Positions 38,824 to 48,461 of a stretch of 64,000 nucleotides of DNA are shown here, piece after piece. Each line of letters starts with the position of its first letter. The stretch's first letter is position 1. Under the pieces are notes generated by a model, which worked only from the letters and a program-made list of their open reading frames with translations, ran no database searches and was not told where the DNA came from. The translations under genes were made by a program, and so were the position numbers. The DNA is taken from NCBI RefSeq assembly GCF_900167435.1, contig NZ_FUWS01000003.1:1-64000 (forward strand), read 5' to 3'. The stretch comes from Marinactinospora thermotolerans DSM 45154. Lineage in GTDB: Bacteria; Actinomycetota; Actinomycetes; Streptosporangiales; Streptosporangiaceae.

Positions 38824-39669
38824 CTATTTCTCGGACGAGACGAGTTCGAGCTCGCTGGTGTCGTCGAAGACGATGTGGTCGTACCCCATCTCGTCGACGA
38901 CCGGCGAGACCCGCTCGCTCCGGGAGGCCGGCGGGGCGGCCTCGGAGTGGGCGCCACAGCCGTGGTCCATCGAGACGACCCTGCCGTCGTCGGGCGCGTA
39001 CTCGTTGGCGCAGACGCCGAACAGCTGGCGGAACTCCCCCGCCAACGGCGTCATGAAGCCACAGGTGGCGCACTTGGCCGGGGCGGCGTTGGCGATCGGG
39101 CTGTCCGGGCCCGAGGGACCGGTGTACCAGCGCTCGGCGGCGGCCTCGCGCCCCGCCTCGGACAGCACCCGGGCGCGGCCCAGGCCGAGCTCCCAGACCA
39201 TCTGGCGGTCGGTGCCGTCCTCGCTGAGGTCGCCCTCGGCGACCTGGGCGTAGCCGGGCATCAGCCGCTCGTCGTCCTCGGGCGCCGGCAGGAGGTCACC
39301 GACACCCAGGTCCCCCGGGCGGAGACGTTCCTTCCAGGGCAACCACTCGGGAGCGAGCAGCGCTTCGGAACCGGGCAGCAGCACCGCCTCGTTCACCGTG
39401 ACGTACTTGGCGCGCGCGGCGCGCACCACGGTGACGGCGTAGTGCCAGCCCGGGTAGGCGGGATCCAGGCAGGCGAAGAAGTGGGTGACCAGGCGATCGC
39501 CCTCGACTTGCGTGGAGAGGTGTTCACCCACCCACTCCGGCCGGCCGATTTCGGCGGCGGCGGAACGGGCCAGGTCCACCGCCTCAATACATGCCTTGTC
39601 TGGTGTGGGAGAACGACGGGTACGGCTCACGTTTCCATTTTCGCTGATTACGGGCACCAACTTGACCAT
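38824..39669 (-). CDS. DUF3027 protein with a putative zinc site
   Basis: The 281-residue protein has the actinobacterial DUF3027 pattern: early DKACIEAVDLARSAAAE, then HFFACLDPAYPGWHYAVTVV and MPGYAQVAEGDLSEDG. The C-terminal half has CATCGF and, further on, FGVCANEYAPDDGRVVS leading to HGCGAHSE. These four or more cysteines with histidines probably bind zinc. Function unknown. In mycobacteria the corresponding gene lies beside serC and cspB. The ATG at 39669 is used here, but a GTG (VSRTRRSP) 14 codons in fits the family start better. Confidence 0.83.
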   Translation of the reverse strand: MVKLVPVISENGNVSRTRRSPTPDKACIEAVDLARSAAAEIGRPEWVGEHLSTQVEGDRLVTHFFACLDPAYPGWHYAVTVVRAARAKYVTVNEAVLLPGSEALLAPEWLPWKERLRPGDLGVGDLLPAPEDDERLMPGYAQVAEGDLSEDGTDRQMVWELGLGRARVLSEAGREAAAERWYTGPSGPDSPIANAAPAKCATCGFMTPLAGEFRQLFGVCANEYAPDDGRVVSMDHGCGAHSEAAPPASRSERVSPVVDEMGYDHIVFDDTSELELVSSEK

Positions 39670-39718
39670 GCCGACGATCGATAGCCGACCGTTACGTGGC
39701 CATCAGGACGACATGACC

Positions 39719-39746
39719 CGCCCCGCCGCGGCGACGCGGCGGGGCG
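39719..39746 (-). terminator. Terminator after the cold-shock gene
   Basis: Perfect 12-base arms CGCCCCGCCGCG (39719-39730) and CGCGGCGGGGCG (39735-39746), loop GCGA. It lies about 40 bases beyond the stop of the minus-strand cold-shock gene. Confidence 0.85.
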
Positions 39747-39785
39747 CGGCCGGCGACCGGCTCCCTGACTCCAGGCGCCCGGAAG

Positions 39786-40169
39786 CTATGCCTCCAGGTC
39801 GTCGGCGACGACGCGGAGCACGTGGGCGATCTTGGCCGCATCACGGCGGTCGGGGTGTTTCCCCCTACGGTATGTGGTCGAGATACCGTCGAGGAGCTTG
39901 ATCAGGTCCTCGACGATGATCACCATCTCGTCGGGTTTCTTGCGCAACGCCTTGGCCACCGACCTCGGCGCATCGAGCAGTTTCACCTGGAGGGCCTGGA
40001 CCCCCTTGCGTCCCTCGACGACACCGAACTCCACCCGCTGCCCGGGGCGCAGGACGGTGGTGCCCGGGGGAAGGGCGGAGGAATGCACGAAGACCTCACC
40101 ACCGTCGTCACGGGTGAGGAAGCCGAATCCCTTGTCGCTGTCGTACCACTTGACCTTGCCGGTGGGCAC
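39786..40169 (-). CDS. Cold-shock-domain protein with C-terminal extension
   Basis: From GTG at 40169 the protein has 127 residues. Residues 1-65 form a cold-shock domain with the RNA-binding strands KGFGFLTR (RNP1) and EVFVHSSAL (RNP2), so it binds single-stranded RNA or DNA. The remaining ~60 residues form a charged helical extension (KKPDEMVIIVEDLIKLLDGI). An ATG four codons earlier is in frame, but GAGG stands at the right distance for the GTG, and homologues begin PTGKVKWYD. It resembles mycobacterial CspB, which is also a longer form. Confidence 0.9.
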   Translation of the reverse strand: MPTGKVKWYDSDKGFGFLTRDDGGEVFVHSSALPPGTTVLRPGQRVEFGVVEGRKGVQALQVKLLDAPRSVAKALRKKPDEMVIIVEDLIKLLDGISTTYRRGKHPDRRDAAKIAHVLRVVADDLEA

Positions 40170-40789
40170 GTGTGACCTCATCGCTCTCGACATCGGACCA
40201 AGACGAAGGAGCCGACCGAAATCCCAGCGCACACCGCTGTTCGCCCGGTTGGCCCCTAATACGGCATCTTCCCACAGGGGGGTTTTCAGGCTAGTCCTCG
40301 GCGCTCCGGAGAGGCGAGGGGGCAGACCAGCGAATTGGTGTCCACAACGGGTAATCCACGGCCGTAACCGGTCACCGGACGGTCCGGATGGACGAGAGGT
40401 CCGGAGAACGTTCCCCGGACCTCCCCCGACGGCACCTCTCCACCGCTGGTTGCGGAGTTGTGGGACGGGACCCGGCGGTCTCGGGATGCCGTCGCCTCGG
40501 CGGCGCATCCGACCGGGGCTGCCCCCGGCGGTCCATGGCACTGGCGCGGCCACCGACCCGGATCGCCGTCGCGTTCCCCGACGTCTTCGAGAGCGGAACG
40601 GAACGCAGTGACATCATTACCCCTCACCCCTCCCCGCATTCCAGCGAAACCCCAGGTCAAAGAGGTTATTCCAGCTCGTTTACCTTGTCATGGGATGCGC
40701 CGGGGCGTGTCCGGGGGACCCCTCCGGGCATGACGCCCCCGACCTCTCCCGGGCCGATGGCACCGTGCCATGGCATAGCGTGATGAGCG
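40170..40789. promoter_or_regulatory. 620-base divergent control region between cold-shock and XPB-partner genes
   Basis: No gene is supported here. It contains a hairpin-forming inverted repeat, AGGTCCGG (40397-40404) and CCGGACCT (40415-40422), whose 10-base loop holds the palindrome GAACGTTC. An A/T-richer patch at about 40655-40690 (GAGGTTATTCCAGC, TTTACCTTGTC) may be the promoter for the gene at 40790. A long untranslated leader is usual for cold-shock genes, which could explain the length on the left side. Confidence 0.5.
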
Positions 40790-43246
40790 ATGATCGACGA
40801 CGCCGGCCCTGCGGCCCACCAGGGTGCAGGGCGTCCTCCCACCTACACGTCCTGGCTGCGCGAACGTTCCGACGCCGAACTCGACGCGCTCCTCGCCGCG
40901 CGGCCCGACCTGCTCACGCCGGTCCCGGCCGACATCGCGGCGCTGGCCGCCCGGGCGGCGTCGCGCCCCTCGGTCGTGCGCGTCCTCGACCAGCTCCACC
41001 TCTTCGAACTCCAGGTGCTCGAAGGGGTGGTCGCGCTGGGCGATGAGCGCTCCGGACGCTCCCCGCACGGGGTGGCCCCCTCCGCGCTCGCCACGGCCAT
41101 GGCGGCTCCCACGGACCGGTTCGCGGCCGCGCTGGACCGGCTGCGCGCCACGGCGCTGGTGTGGGAGGAGGAGGGGCGGCTGCGCCCCGTCACCGCGCTG
41201 CGCGACATCCTGCCCCGTCCGGCCGGGCTCGGGCCTCCCCTCCGCGTCCTCCTCAGCGGACGTCCCCTGTCCCAGCTCGACCGGCTGGCCGCCGACCTGG
41301 GACTGCCCACCGGCTATGGCGAGGGCGACCCCGCCGACCGCCTCTCCGCGGCCCTGTGCTCCCCCGACCGCGTCGACGCCCTGCTCGACGACGCCGGTCC
41401 CGACGCCCGGTCCGTGCTCGACCGTCTCGTCTGGGGGCCGCCCGACGGCACGGTCTCCCAGGCCCGGCCCGACGCCGACATCGCGTCGGCCGCCTCCCCG
41501 GTCGAGCGGCTGCTCGCCCGCGGCCTCCTCTACGTCACCGGCGAGCACACCGTCACCCTGCCCCGCGAGATCGCGCTGCGCCTCCGCGGCGGACGGCTGT
41601 TCCGCGAGGCCGCCCCTCACCCTCCCGAACTCGACGGCCCTCAACGCTCCCCCCTGACGGTGACCCGGGCCGCGGCCGGGCAGGCGTTCACCGTCATCCG
41701 CTACGTCGAGGAGCTTGTGGAGCACTGGGCCGAGGACCCTCCCTCGGTGCTGCGCAGCGGCGGGCTGGGAGTACGCGACCTGCGACGCAGCGCCCGCCTC
41801 CTCGACACCGACGACACCACGGCCGCCGTCGTCATCGAGGCGGCCCACACGGCCGGACTGATCGCCGCCACCTCCGAGGTGGACGGGGAATGGCTGCCCA
41901 CCGGCCACTACGACGTGTGGCGGGTCACCGAACCGGCCCGACGCTGGGCGCTCCTGGCCTCGGCCTGGCTGGGCTCGACCCGGGTGGCGAGCCTGGCCGG
42001 CTCCACCGACGCGCGCGGACGCTCCCGCAACGTGCTCGGCGAAGGGCTGGACCGGCGCCCGGCCCCCGAGGTACGCCGGGACGTGCTCGGGGTCCTCGCC
42101 GAGGCGCCCGAGGGGACCGCGCCCACCCGCGACTCCATCGCCGCCCGCCTGGCCTGGCGACGCCCCCGCCGGCAGGGCCGGGGTTTCGACGAGCTCCTCG
42201 ACTCCACCCTCGCCGAGGCCGCCCTGCTCGGCCTGACCGGCCGGGACGCGCTCGCCCCGCACACCCGCGCGCTGCTCGACGAGACCGCGGACGGCCAAAC
42301 CGTCGCCGAGGCGGCCGACTCCGCCACCGTCCGCGCGCTCGCCGCCGAACTCCCCGAGCCCGTCGACCACATCCTGATCCAGGGCGACCTCACCGCCATC
42401 GCGCCCGGCCCCCTCGTCCCCTCGCTGGCCCGCGAACTGGCGCTCGCCGCCGACGTCGAATCGACCGGCGGGGCCACCGTCTACCGGTTCGGCGAATCGT
42501 CCATCCGGCGCGCGCTGGACGCCGGACATGGCGCCGCGGACCTCATCGGCCTCTTGGAGCGGCACTCGAAGACACCGCTGCCCCAGGCGCTGCGCTACCT
42601 GATCGCCGACGTCGCCCGCCGGCACGGCCGGCTTCGGGTCGGCACCGCCTCCAGCTACCTGCGCTGTGACGAGCCCGCGCTCCTGGACGAGCTCCTCGGC
42701 GACCGCAGGGCCGACGACCTCGTGCTGGTCCGGCTCGCGCCCACCGTCGTCGCCAGCCGGACCACCCGGCCGGTCCTCCTGGACAGGCTGACGGAACTCG
42801 GCTACCACCCGGTCCCCGAGGCGGCCGACGGGACGATGCAGCTGAGCCGCCCGGACGCGCGACGGGCGGAGGAGCACGCCCCCGACGGGGGCCTCGACAG
42901 CCCTCCGGTCCCCGGTCCCCGGCTGCGCGCGGCCGCGGTGCGCGCCCTGCGCGCCGGCGACGAGGCGGCGACGGCCGCGCGCACCCCCGTCGCGGCCCCG
43001 CCCAACGGACCGTCCCGTCCCTCCACCGCCGCGACGCTCACGGCGTTGAACCGGGCCGCGGCGCAGGGACAGCGGGTGTGGATCGGCTACCTCGACCCCG
43101 AGGGGCGGGCCAGCAGCCACATCGTGGAGCCGCAGCGCGTGGACGGCGGTTTCCTCACCGCCTACGACGCGACCCGCGACGCGGTCCGCCGGTTCACCGT
43201 CCACCGCATCACCGGGGTCGCCTCGTTGGAGCGGGACGGCGCCTGA
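40790..43246 (+). CDS. Helicase-associated (XPB N-terminal-like) protein
   Basis: The 818-residue protein has the Rv0862c-type arrangement found near XPB in actinobacteria. It starts with YTSWLRERSDAELDALLAARPDL, has helical DNA-binding-like modules, and near residues 520-620 has DHILIQGDLTAIAPGPL and TVYRFGESSIRRALDAGH of the helicase C/XPB-Ssl2-like domain. A WYL-like end (TALNRAAAQGQRVWIGYLDP) closes it. No Walker motifs are present, so it is a partner and not a helicase. The XPB helicase gene is 1.2 kb downstream, same strand. Role in DNA repair is an inference. Confidence 0.82.
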   Translation: MIDDAGPAAHQGAGRPPTYTSWLRERSDAELDALLAARPDLLTPVPADIAALAARAASRPSVVRVLDQLHLFELQVLEGVVALGDERSGRSPHGVAPSALATAMAAPTDRFAAALDRLRATALVWEEEGRLRPVTALRDILPRPAGLGPPLRVLLSGRPLSQLDRLAADLGLPTGYGEGDPADRLSAALCSPDRVDALLDDAGPDARSVLDRLVWGPPDGTVSQARPDADIASAASPVERLLARGLLYVTGEHTVTLPREIALRLRGGRLFREAAPHPPELDGPQRSPLTVTRAAAGQAFTVIRYVEELVEHWAEDPPSVLRSGGLGVRDLRRSARLLDTDDTTAAVVIEAAHTAGLIAATSEVDGEWLPTGHYDVWRVTEPARRWALLASAWLGSTRVASLAGSTDARGRSRNVLGEGLDRRPAPEVRRDVLGVLAEAPEGTAPTRDSIAARLAWRRPRRQGRGFDELLDSTLAEAALLGLTGRDALAPHTRALLDETADGQTVAEAADSATVRALAAELPEPVDHILIQGDLTAIAPGPLVPSLARELALAADVESTGGATVYRFGESSIRRALDAGHGAADLIGLLERHSKTPLPQALRYLIADVARRHGRLRVGTASSYLRCDEPALLDELLGDRRADDLVLVRLAPTVVASRTTRPVLLDRLTELGYHPVPEAADGTMQLSRPDARRAEEHAPDGGLDSPPVPGPRLRAAAVRALRAGDEAATAARTPVAAPPNGPSRPSTAATLTALNRAAAQGQRVWIGYLDPEGRASSHIVEPQRVDGGFLTAYDATRDAVRRFTVHRITGVASLERDGA

Positions 43247-43361
43247 GGGGCCGCGACGGCTCGCCCGCCGGTTCCCCCTCCGGCCCTGCGCGGCAGGTCC
43301 CGGTCTGATGAGATAGGACCGTATCCGGTCGCCGATCCGCGGAGAGGGGCAGCGAACGCCC

Positions 43362-43760
43362 ATGAGTCACCCCCCGTCGCTCCCCCCGGGAGCCTCCTCC
43401 CCCGACGAGAGCCGCCCCTTCCGCGGGCGTCCCCGGGACCCCGACGGCGTCCGGGAGGTCTCCTCCGATCGGCCCGCCGGCGGCTCCAGCAGCTCCACGA
43501 TGGCCCTGGTGCTGCACGCGCTGACCTTCCTGTGCTGCGCGAACTGGCTGTTCGGGGTGATCGGCATCGTGTTCGCGGTCCGTGCCGCGCACAAACGCGA
43601 CCGCGGTCTCCACGAGGAGGCCGAGACCCTGACCCGCTACTCCTGGTACTGCCTCGGCGCCGGCGCGGTGATGCTCCTGGTCACCGTGATCCTGTCCGGC
43701 ATCATCCTCACCCAGGCCGGATCGTGGGTGAACGACATCGCGCCGGTCACCAACTACTGA
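43362..43760 (+). CDS. Two-helix membrane protein, CD225/DUF4190-like (first of a tandem pair)
   Basis: The 132-residue protein has a disordered N-terminal half (~50 residues, proline/serine-rich), then MALVLHALTFLCCANWLFGVIGIVFAVRAA, where the LCC...GIVFA pattern and a charged loop (HKRDRGLHEEAETLTRYSW) match CD225/dispanin-like proteins, and a second helix. It is clearly related to the next gene. Function in bacteria is unknown. The unit sits between the two XPB-associated genes. Confidence 0.7.
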   Translation: MSHPPSLPPGASSPDESRPFRGRPRDPDGVREVSSDRPAGGSSSSTMALVLHALTFLCCANWLFGVIGIVFAVRAAHKRDRGLHEEAETLTRYSWYCLGAGAVMLLVTVILSGIILTQAGSWVNDIAPVTNY

Positions 43761-43868
43761 CCCCTCCCCGGGCATGGCCGAACCTCCTCCCCGGCTTCTG
43801 TAGGGTCGGATGCCGAAGACGAGGACGACGCCCTCCACGGGGGCTCCGAGGAACGGAAGCGGGGAGCG

Positions 43869-44276
43869 ATGAGCAGCCAGTGGCCACCGGAGTACGGGAA
43901 CGGTGGCCCTCCCGGGGGAGCCGGCTGGGGTGGCGGGTACGGCCAGCCCAGCGGGTATGACCAGCCCGGTGGATACGGACAGGGCGGCGGATGGAGCGGC
44001 GGCGGCTACGGTCCCCCCTACCCGCCGGCGAGCCCGCCCCCGTCCAAGGGCAGTACGATCTTCGCCCTGGTCGTCGCCATCGTGATCACCGTCCTGTGCT
44101 GCGGCGCGACGAACATCGTGGGCATCGTGTTCGCGGCCATCGCGCTGAGCAAGGACCGCGAACCCGACCAGGCGGAGAAGTTCACCCGTTGGGCGTGGTT
44201 GTGCAACCTCATCCACATCGGGCTGCTCGCCATCGGCGCCGTCGTCATCGGGATCATCATCGCCACGAGCCCGTGA
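43869..44276 (+). CDS. CD225/dispanin-like membrane protein (second of a tandem pair)
   Basis: The 135-residue protein starts with a glycine/tyrosine/proline repeat region (GGYGQPSGYDQPGGYGQGGG), then helix TIFALVVAIVITVLCCGATN, the conserved loop IVFAAIALSKDREPDQAEKF, TRWAWLCN and a second helix. This is the interferon-induced-transmembrane (CD225) layout. The GYGQP repeats suggest a disordered, possibly phase-separating N-terminus. It shares the LCC/GIVFA/W signature with the gene before it, so they arose by duplication. Confidence 0.75.
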   Translation: MSSQWPPEYGNGGPPGGAGWGGGYGQPSGYDQPGGYGQGGGWSGGGYGPPYPPASPPPSKGSTIFALVVAIVITVLCCGATNIVGIVFAAIALSKDREPDQAEKFTRWAWLCNLIHIGLLAIGAVVIGIIIATSP

Positions 44277-44480
44277 CCGGTCGCGGCCAGCGGCGGAGAC
44301 AGTGTGGCGGATCCCGCGCGCGGGAATTCTCCCGGGTCGGGGCCGCGTTGGTCTGTGGCGGGACGGTATCGCCCGTCCCCGCCGCACCGTCCCCCACCCG
44401 GCGGACATAAGGCGCGCCCCCCGTCAGCCGGGGCCGCGTGCCCCGGCCCGAGGCGGCACACCGCCGGAAGAAGGAGAACC

Positions 44481-46133
44481 GTGACCGCCGGACCGCTCAT
44501 CGTCCAGTCCGATAAGACCCTCCTCCTCGAGGTCGACCACGAGCTGGCCGACGAGTGCCGCCGCGCGATCGCGCCGTTCGCCGAACTGGAACGCGCCCCC
44601 GAGCACGTCCACACCTACCGGGTCACCCCCCTCGCCCTGTGGAACGCGCGCGCCGCCGGCCACGACGCCGAACAGGTCGTCGACGCCTTCATCGCCTACT
44701 CGCGCTACCCCGTCCCCCACTCGCTGCTCGTCGACGTCGCCGACACCATGGACCGTTACGGGCGGCTGCGGCTCGTCACCCACCCGGCCCACGGCCTGGT
44801 GCTGGAGGCCGTGGACCGCGCGGTGCTGGAGGAGGTCGTCCGTTCCAAGCGGATCGCGCCGATGCTCGGCGACCGCATCGGTTCCGACAGCGTCGTCGTC
44901 CACCCCAGCGAACGCGGCAACCTCAAACAGGCCCTGCTCAAGCTCGGCTGGCCGGCCGAGGACCTGGCCGGCTACATCGACGGCGAGGCCCACCCGATCG
45001 AGTTGGCCAAGGGCGACTGGGAGCTGCGCGGCTACCAGCGGGAGGCCGCCGAGAGCTTCCACTCCGGCGGCTCGGGCGTCGTCGTACTGCCGTGCGGCGC
45101 GGGAAAGACGGTCGTCGGCGCGGCGGCGATGGCGCTGACGAAGGCGACCACCCTGATCCTGGTGACCAACACCGTCTCGGTGCACCAGTGGCGCGCCGAA
45201 CTCCTGCGCCGCACCAGCCTCACCGAGGACGAGATCGGCGAGTACTCCGGCGCCCGCAAGGACATCCGGCCGGTCACCATCGCGACCTACCAGGTGATGG
45301 CGGCGCGCCGCAAAGGCGTCCACACCCACCTGGAACTGTTCGAGGCGCGCGACTGGGGCCTGATCATCTACGACGAGGTCCACCTGTTGCCGGCCCCCAT
45401 CTTCCGGATGACCGCCGACCTCCAGGCCCGTCGCCGCCTGGGACTGACGGCGACGCTGGTCCGCGAGGACGGCCGCGAGGGGGACGTGTTCTCCCTCATC
45501 GGCCCCAAGCGGTACGACGCCCCCTGGAAGGAGATGGAGAACCAGGGGTGGATCGCGCCGGCCGACTGTGTCGAGGTCAGGGTCGCGTTGGGCGACGATG
45601 AGCGGCTCGCCTACGCCACGGCCGAGCCCGAGGACAAGTACCGCTTCTGCGCTTCGGCCCCGGCCAAGATCGAGGTGGTGCGCGAACTCGTGCAGCGCCA
45701 CGCGGAGGAGCAGATCCTCGTCATCGGCTCCTACATCGACCAGCTCGACGAGATCGCCGCCGCCCTGGACGCCCCCGTCATCAAGGGCGAGACCAAGGTC
45801 GCCGAGCGCGAACGGCTGTTCGGGGACTTCCGCTCGGGGAGGCTGCGCACGCTCGTGGTCTCCAAGGTCGCGAACTTCTCGATCGACCTGCCCGAGGCGG
45901 GGGTCGCCATCCAGGTGTCGGGCTCGTTCGGGTCGCGCCAGGAGGAGGCGCAGCGGCTGGGCCGGGTTCTGCGCCCCAAGAGCGACGGCCGTGGCGCCCG
46001 CTTCTACGCGGTCGTCACGCGCGACACCCTCGACCAGGACTACGCGGCACACCGTCAGCGTTTCCTCGCCGAACAGGGCTACGCCTACCGGATCGTCGAC
46101 TCCGGTGACGTGCTCGCCGGCAACGAGATCTGA
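44481..46133 (+). CDS. XPB/ERCC3-family DNA helicase
   Basis: The 550-residue superfamily 2 helicase unwinds DNA 3'-to-5'. The N-terminal damage-recognition domain (~1-150) precedes L203-P-C-G-A-G-K209-T (Walker A), D298-E-V-H301 (Walker B), the XPB-specific RED motif in LVREDGREGD, and motif VI QRLGRVLRPKS. An AAGGAG site stands before the GTG at 44481. The partner protein at 40790 fits its role. In mycobacteria the homologue is annotated ercc3. Function in bacterial repair is not settled. Confidence 0.93.
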   Translation: MTAGPLIVQSDKTLLLEVDHELADECRRAIAPFAELERAPEHVHTYRVTPLALWNARAAGHDAEQVVDAFIAYSRYPVPHSLLVDVADTMDRYGRLRLVTHPAHGLVLEAVDRAVLEEVVRSKRIAPMLGDRIGSDSVVVHPSERGNLKQALLKLGWPAEDLAGYIDGEAHPIELAKGDWELRGYQREAAESFHSGGSGVVVLPCGAGKTVVGAAAMALTKATTLILVTNTVSVHQWRAELLRRTSLTEDEIGEYSGARKDIRPVTIATYQVMAARRKGVHTHLELFEARDWGLIIYDEVHLLPAPIFRMTADLQARRRLGLTATLVREDGREGDVFSLIGPKRYDAPWKEMENQGWIAPADCVEVRVALGDDERLAYATAEPEDKYRFCASAPAKIEVVRELVQRHAEEQILVIGSYIDQLDEIAAALDAPVIKGETKVAERERLFGDFRSGRLRTLVVSKVANFSIDLPEAGVAIQVSGSFGSRQEEAQRLGRVLRPKSDGRGARFYAVVTRDTLDQDYAAHRQRFLAEQGYAYRIVDSGDVLAGNEI

Positions 46134-46175
46134 ACCGCCCCACCGCCCCCTTTCCCCCTGTCCTCGGAGGTCCGC

Positions 46176-46907
46176 GTGGCCCTGGGTTCCCCCCGTCTTC
46201 GACGCGTGTGCGCGATCGCCTCGGCCCTGCTCGCCGTCGTCCTGGTGCTCGCCGGCACGAGAGCCGTCATGAACGCGCGCTCGTTCCAGTTCTACGGCGG
46301 GATCGTCCACCGGGTCGAGACGCAGGACCGGGTCGTCGCGCTGACCTTCGACGACGGCCCGTCCGAACACACCGACGAGGTCCTGGCGACGCTGGCCGAC
46401 CTGGGGGTGCCCGCGACGTTCTTCCTGACCGGCCGCGAGCTGGAGGAACGTCCGGACCTCGGCAGGCGGATCGCCGCCGCCGGCCACCAGATCGGCAACC
46501 ACTCCTACTCCCACCAGCGGATGGTGCTGCGCTCACCGGAGTTCATCGCCGAGGAGATCGAACGCACCGACGCGGCGATCCGGGCCACCGGCTACTCGGG
46601 TGAGATCGTCTTCCGCCCGCCCAACGGCAAGAAGCTCGTGGCGCTCCCCCGCTACCTGGACGCGACCGGACGCACGACGGTCACCTGGGACGTCGAACCG
46701 GACTCCGCCGGGACCTCCGACGCCGCCGCCATCACCCGGCAGACGCTGCGCGAGGTAGGACCGGGTTCGATCGTGCTGCTGCACCCCATGTACGGTGCCC
46801 GCCAGGCCACCCGCGACGCCATCCGCCCGATCGTCGAAGGACTCCAGGCCGACGGCTACCGCCTGGTCACCGTCGAGGAGCTCATCGCGGCGGGCACCGA
46901 GGGCTAG
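46176..46907 (+). CDS. Polysaccharide deacetylase (NodB/CE4 family), exported
   Basis: The 243-residue protein has an N-terminal membrane/signal segment (IASALLAVVLVLAGTRAV), then CE4 motifs: TFDDGPSEHTDEVLATL (motif 1, catalytic D-D), NHSYSHQ (motif 2, H-x3-H for metal), RPPNGKK (motif 3), WDVEPD (motif 4) and LLHPM (motif 5). Motif 3 has RPPNG where many members have RxPY. It probably deacetylates peptidoglycan or another cell-wall N-acetyl sugar. The start is GTG at 46176. Its stop overlaps that of the convergent small membrane gene by CTAG. Confidence 0.88.
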   Translation: MALGSPRLRRVCAIASALLAVVLVLAGTRAVMNARSFQFYGGIVHRVETQDRVVALTFDDGPSEHTDEVLATLADLGVPATFFLTGRELEERPDLGRRIAAAGHQIGNHSYSHQRMVLRSPEFIAEEIERTDAAIRATGYSGEIVFRPPNGKKLVALPRYLDATGRTTVTWDVEPDSAGTSDAAAITRQTLREVGPGSIVLLHPMYGARQATRDAIRPIVEGLQADGYRLVTVEELIAAGTEG

Positions 46908-47269
46908 ACCGAGGGCAGGCCGCCCAGGACGAAGGTGGAACCCGCGATCACCCAGGCGATGAGGGAGTAGCCGAGCGTCTGCGCGCGCAGGCCGGGCCGC
47001 TCGCGCAACCCGGGGGTGATGAAGGCCGCGACCATGAGGATCAGCGCGAGCATCGCGGGAATCAGCGACGCGATCGCGAACAGCGTCATCTGGTCGACGC
47101 AATCGGCGTAACCGGCGGCCGACGGACTCCCACAGAACACGTTTTCTCCCGGATCTCCGAACACGAACAGCAGGTAGGAAACCGCCACCAGGGCATTGGC
47201 GATGAGCAGCGCCACCGGCGCCGCGGTCACGGGGCTGCGGGGCCGCGACCGGCCCCGTGCGGACGACAC
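46904..47269 (-). CDS. Three-helix membrane protein, hypothetical
   Basis: The 121-residue protein has a basic N-terminus and three membrane helices ([55 protein letters not shown]). A loop with two cysteines ([19 protein letters not shown]) would face outside and might form a disulfide. The GTG at 47269 is directly preceded by GGGAG, closer than ideal, so the start is uncertain. No family recognised. Its stop codon overlaps that of the polysaccharide deacetylase. Confidence 0.6.
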   Translation of the reverse strand: MSSARGRSRPRSPVTAAPVALLIANALVAVSYLLFVFGDPGENVFCGSPSAAGYADCVDQMTLFAIASLIPAMLALILMVAAFITPGLRERPGLRAQTLGYSLIAWVIAGSTFVLGGLPSV

Positions 47270-47417
47270 CTCCCGACGGTACCGTTTCGCGGGACGCGAT
47301 GTGCGGCTCGGACACGGCCGGCCATGGCCGCGTCACGGAGATTTCCCCCGCGCCCTTTACCCGGTACCCGGGGCCGCCCATCATGGGATGGCAGCGCCCC
47401 CCAGCGGAGGGAAGACC

Positions 47418-48413
47418 ATGCCAGCTCCGTCCCGCCCCGCGCCCCCGCCGCCGGCTCCCCGCCGCGACGGCTTCCATTCCCTCCGCGCCGGCGGCCTGAA
47501 CTGGGATTCCCTCCCGCTCCGGCTGTTCGCCAAGGGCAACGCCCGCTTCTGGGATCCCGCCGCCATCGACCTGAGCCGAGACGCCGAGGACTGGGCCGCC
47601 CTGCCCGCCTCGGCCCGGGAGCCGATTCTACGGTTGTGCGCCCAGTTCGTCGCCGGCGAGGAGGCGGTGACCCAGGACATCCAGCCGTTCGTCCGCGCAA
47701 TGGCGGCCGAGGGGCGTCTCGGCGACGAGATGTACCTGACCCAGTTCGCCTTCGAGGAGGCCAAGCACGTCCAGGCCTTCCGCCGCTGGTTGGACGCGTT
47801 GGGCGTCGACGTCGACCTGCACGCCCATGTACGCGACAGCCCCGGTTACCGCGTCCTGTTCTACGAGGAGCTGCCCGCCGCGCTCGCCGCGCTCGACGAC
47901 GATCCGGGACCGCGCAACCAGGTCCGCGCCTCGGTGACCTACAACCACATCATCGAGGGCTCGCTGGCGCTGACCGGCTACCACTCCTGGCAGCACATCT
48001 GCACGGCGCGGGGCCTGTTCCCGGGCATGCGCCGGATCATCCGGCACATCGGCGACGACGAACGTCGCCACATGGCCTGGGGCACCTTCACCTGCCGTCG
48101 CCACGTCGCCGCTGACGACGCCAACTGGTCCGTCGCCGAGGAACGGGTGCGCGAGCTGCTCCCCCACGTGCTGGCGGTCGTGGGGCCGGTGGGCCCGGGC
48201 GTCCGGGGCAACACCAGCGCGAACACGGACGCCTCCACGCCCCCGCCCGAGAAGCTGGTGGAGTACGCGCGAGACCGGGCGCTGCGACGGTTGGGCGCGA
48301 TCGAGACGGCGCGGGGGATGGCGCCGGAGCAGATCGACGCCGACGCCTCCCCCGAGGCGTTGGAGGAACGGTTCGGCGAGGAGGATCGCACCGCCTTCGC
48401 CGAGGGCGGCTGA
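47418..48413 (+). CDS. R2-like ligand-binding oxidase (R2lox)
   Basis: The 331-residue ferritin-fold protein has a Mn/Fe site identical in spacing to Rv0233: E81, E114, H117, E180, E215, H218, each 13 higher than the mycobacterial numbers. V84 and Y175, the residues that form the ether cross-link of R2lox, are also kept. This separates it from true ribonucleotide reductase R2 proteins, whose radical tyrosine position and partner gene are lacking. The fatty-acid-like ligand site suggests oxidation of a lipid. An excellent GGAGGGAAG site precedes the ATG. Confidence 0.9.
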   Translation: MPAPSRPAPPPPAPRRDGFHSLRAGGLNWDSLPLRLFAKGNARFWDPAAIDLSRDAEDWAALPASAREPILRLCAQFVAGEEAVTQDIQPFVRAMAAEGRLGDEMYLTQFAFEEAKHVQAFRRWLDALGVDVDLHAHVRDSPGYRVLFYEELPAALAALDDDPGPRNQVRASVTYNHIIEGSLALTGYHSWQHICTARGLFPGMRRIIRHIGDDERRHMAWGTFTCRRHVAADDANWSVAEERVRELLPHVLAVVGPVGPGVRGNTSANTDASTPPPEKLVEYARDRALRRLGAIETARGMAPEQIDADASPEALEERFGEEDRTAFAEGG

Positions 48414-48461
48414 CCTGCCGGGACCGGCCGCCGTCACCCGGGAGCGCCTATCCTGGGGGAC

